NCBI GenBank assembly: GCA_021203685.1
Contig: JAJQAS010000026.1
Span: forward strand, 1 to 5,048
Source: Clostridiales bacterium
GTDB taxonomy: Bacteria > Bacillota > Clostridia > Oscillospirales > Oscillospiraceae
DNA: 5,048 nucleotides
Direction: 5' to 3'
In this document: piece by piece, positions 3,283-5,048 of the stretch
How positions within the stretch are numbered: position 1 is the first letter of the stretch
Layout of the letters: every line of letters starts with the position of its first letter
Notes under the pieces: model-generated
The model's input: the letters and a program-made list of their open reading frames with translations, nothing else
Told to the model about the DNA's origin: nothing
Database searches by the model: none
Program-made: the position numbers and the translations under genes

Positions 3283-5048
3283 ATGAAGAGAGTATGTTCC
3301 CTGCTCCTGTCTCTGGCATTGCTGCTCAGCGTTGCCCAGCCCACGGCGCTGGCCGCTGAGCTGGCCGCCTCTGACGAGACAACAGCTGTTGTCGCTGCCG
3401 AATTGGACGATGCCTCCACGGAGGAAGAAGCCGATTCCGACGACGAGGACGAACAGGAAGCGGAAGCCTCTGACGAGACCGGGGAGGCGGAAGCGGAAAC
3501 CGACCAGGAAGAGGCCAAGGAGGAAACCCCTGCCGCCGAAGCCGAGGACGAAAACGAGGACGAAGCTCCCGCCGCTGAGGATGAGAGCGAAGCCGCCGTT
3601 TCCGCCGCCTATGTGGATGACGACGGTTCTCTGACCCTGGAGCTGGCGGAGGGCACCCCCGCTGACGGCACCTACACCGGCACCGCCACTGTGAACGATG
3701 TGTATGACGAATTTGATGATTACGAGATCACGATTGCGTTCACCTTCGCAGATGGCGTTTTGACCGATGCGGAGTTGACTTCTACGATTTCAAAAAGCAA
3801 CAAATTGTACTTTGAAGATGCGCTGGAAGGACTCCTGACGCAGCTGACGAGCGGCAGCACCACTGTGGACGCAGTGACCGAAGCCACCTGCTCCTCCAAG
3901 GGCATTGTGGCGGCCTATGAGGACGCTTACGCTCAGGCTGTCGCCGCCAACACCGGCAGCGAAGTGGAGACGGAAGTTTACGCCTACATGAACGTCCCAT
4001 ACGCGGAATTTTACGCCGGACTGAACGACAGTGGTGACGTGGACACCGTCACCTCCGCCACCACCAGCAAGGCGGCCAACTGCAAGAACGTCTATCTGAC
4101 CGTGGATTCTGACGCGGGCACCACCTCCATCTATGGTGTGGTTGTTCCGGTCAAGATGACCGCCGCGACCTATGAGACCGTTGCGGGCCTGGTCACCGAT
4201 TCCACCGCCGCTTACTATGTGGGCGAGACCGTGGAAGACCCCGCCGTTTACCTGGAGCTGACCTATGAGGATGGCACTTACACCTTCTCTGACATCCAGG
4301 GGACAGTGACCACCACCACTGTTAGCGATACCACGCTCTCCACCGCTTCTGTCTGGGGCGACTATGAACTGGATCTTGACGCCGACTATGGCATCGCCAC
4401 CACTGATGTCTACGGCGCGTATTTCACCACCACCGATGGCGCCCAGTATGCCATGAAGCAGAGCGCCAACCTGTGGACGCCCAGCACCTATTACGAGTTC
4501 GCCTGGGATACCATCGACGACACGTATTATGGCAGCATGGAAGGCAAGACCATTGAGAGCGTTACCTACATCACCACCTCCGGCCTTGTGGTGTACGCGT
4601 TGGATGAGCCGCTGTATGTGCAGGAGCACATGAGCGATGTTCCCACGGCAGAGTTTACCAGTGCTACCACCATTGCCATCTCCAACCTGGCTGACGACGC
4701 GGAGAACGTCACCGTCACCGTGAAAGCCTCTGGCAGGAACGGCACCTACCTGACCGATGAAGCGGTCAGCTTGGTGGACGGTGTAGCTACCCTGGACACC
4801 GCCGCCACCGACGGCACCACCTATCAGGTGACCGTCTCCAGCAGCAACTATGCCAGCAACATCGTCACTGCCACCTATGTTGCGCAGGACTATTACGTCC
4901 TGATGAACATCCCCTATGACGAGTTCTATGCCGCCGACGTGAACAACGACGTGGCCGTGGATGCCTTCACCTCCGCCACCAAAGCCAAGACCCAGACCTG
5001 GAGCCTCTCCGGTGGTTCTTACCATGTCAGTGAGGACGGCAGCGACAT
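3283..5048 (+). CDS. secreted protein with FMN-binding-like and Tp47-C-like domains, partial (3' end beyond window)
   Basis: 588 codons are visible and the frame is open at the right edge. AAAGGA at 3268-3273 lies 9 bases before the ATG. Residues 1-24 are a signal peptide (KR, a leucine-rich core, then ALA before the cut); C5 is too early for a lipobox. Residues 26-105 are a linker with 38 Asp/Glu and one Lys. Residues about 125-222 (DGTYTGTATV, then FADGVLTDAEL, then VDAVTEATCSSKGIVAAYEDA) look like an FMN-binding domain of the type flavinylated by ApbE, but the usual SGAT is TEAT. Two modules follow, beginning MNVPYAEFYA (236) and MNIPYDEFYA (541), each with VDxxTSAT about 17 residues on. 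Together with DVYGAYFTTTDG (375-386), these resemble Clostridia proteins annotated as penicillin-binding Tp47 domain C-containing. No cell-wall anchor is visible. A role in extracellular redox or surface binding is inference. Confidence 0.85.
   Translation, partial: MKRVCSLLLSLALLLSVAQPTALAAELAASDETTAVVAAELDDASTEEEADSDDEDEQEAEASDETGEAEAETDQEEAKEETPAAEAEDENEDEAPAAEDESEAAVSAAYVDDDGSLTLELAEGTPADGTYTGTATVNDVYDEFDDYEITIAFTFADGVLTDAELTSTISKSNKLYFEDALEGLLTQLTSGSTTVDAVTEATCSSKGIVAAYEDAYAQAVAANTGSEVETEVYAYMNVPYAEFYAGLNDSGDVDTVTSATTSKAANCKNVYLTVDSDAGTTSIYGVVVPVKMTAATYETVAGLVTDSTAAYYVGETVEDPAVYLELTYEDGTYTFSDIQGTVTTTTVSDTTLSTASVWGDYELDLDADYGIATTDVYGAYFTTTDGAQYAMKQSANLWTPSTYYEFAWDTIDDTYYGSMEGKTIESVTYITTSGLVVYALDEPLYVQEHMSDVPTAEFTSATTIAISNLADDAENVTVTVKASGRNGTYLTDEAVSLVDGVATLDTAATDGTTYQVTVSSSNYASNIVTATYVAQDYYVLMNIPYDEFYAADVNNDVAVDAFTSATKAKTQTWSLSGGSYHVSEDGSD

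Noticed and set aside
3790..5025. A 411-codon open frame on the minus strand
   Set aside because: It lies wholly antisense to the secreted protein, whose product has a signal peptide and recognisable domains. Its Gly/Val/His-rich composition is what the complement of GC-rich Thr/Ala/Asp codons gives.
1..5048. CRISPR array, tRNA, rRNA, or transposase
   Set aside because: No spaced direct repeats of CRISPR size, no tRNA cloverleaf or rRNA sequence and no transposase-like frame were seen on either strand.

Overview
The window reads as chromosomal DNA of a GC-rich anaerobic Firmicute, most likely a gut Clostridia member of the Oscillospiraceae type. This rests on strong AGGAGG-like ribosome binding sites, a PTS/6-phospho-beta-glucosidase pair, a Cof-type HAD phosphatase in its Clostridia form, a small 'ELPLGFGMAL' protein, and a secreted FMN-binding/Tp47-C-like protein. 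No genus can be fixed from the sequence alone.

Left part (1-1860): the last 43 residues of a glucose-family PTS EIIA domain are followed by a complete GH1 6-phospho-beta-glucosidase. The transporter would import and phosphorylate beta-glucosides such as cellobiose, and the enzyme would hydrolyse the resulting 6-phospho-beta-glucoside in the cytoplasm. An extended -10 promoter candidate overlaps the PTS stop codon, and a 14-bp UUCG-capped hairpin lies between the genes, so the hydrolase may also be transcribed on its own. The 3' flank holds tandem heptanucleotide repeats of three kinds, two of them mutually complementary, and ends in an intrinsic terminator.

Middle (1860-2940): a 279-residue Cof-type HAD phosphatase starts only about 20 bases after that terminator. 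It converges on a 59-residue minus-strand conserved small protein, and one bidirectional terminator separates the two. The small gene has a clear ribosome binding site and a TATAAT box.

Right part (2940-5048): a gene-free stretch of about 340 bases contains a good plus-strand promoter. It is followed by an unusually structured leader with five alternating GGTTAG/CTAACC arms and a terminator-like hairpin. The leader precedes a large secreted protein that runs off the window. Its order is signal peptide, very acidic linker, FMN-binding-like domain with an altered flavin-attachment motif, and two Tp47-C-like modules. This leader plus secreted protein is the most interesting part of the window.
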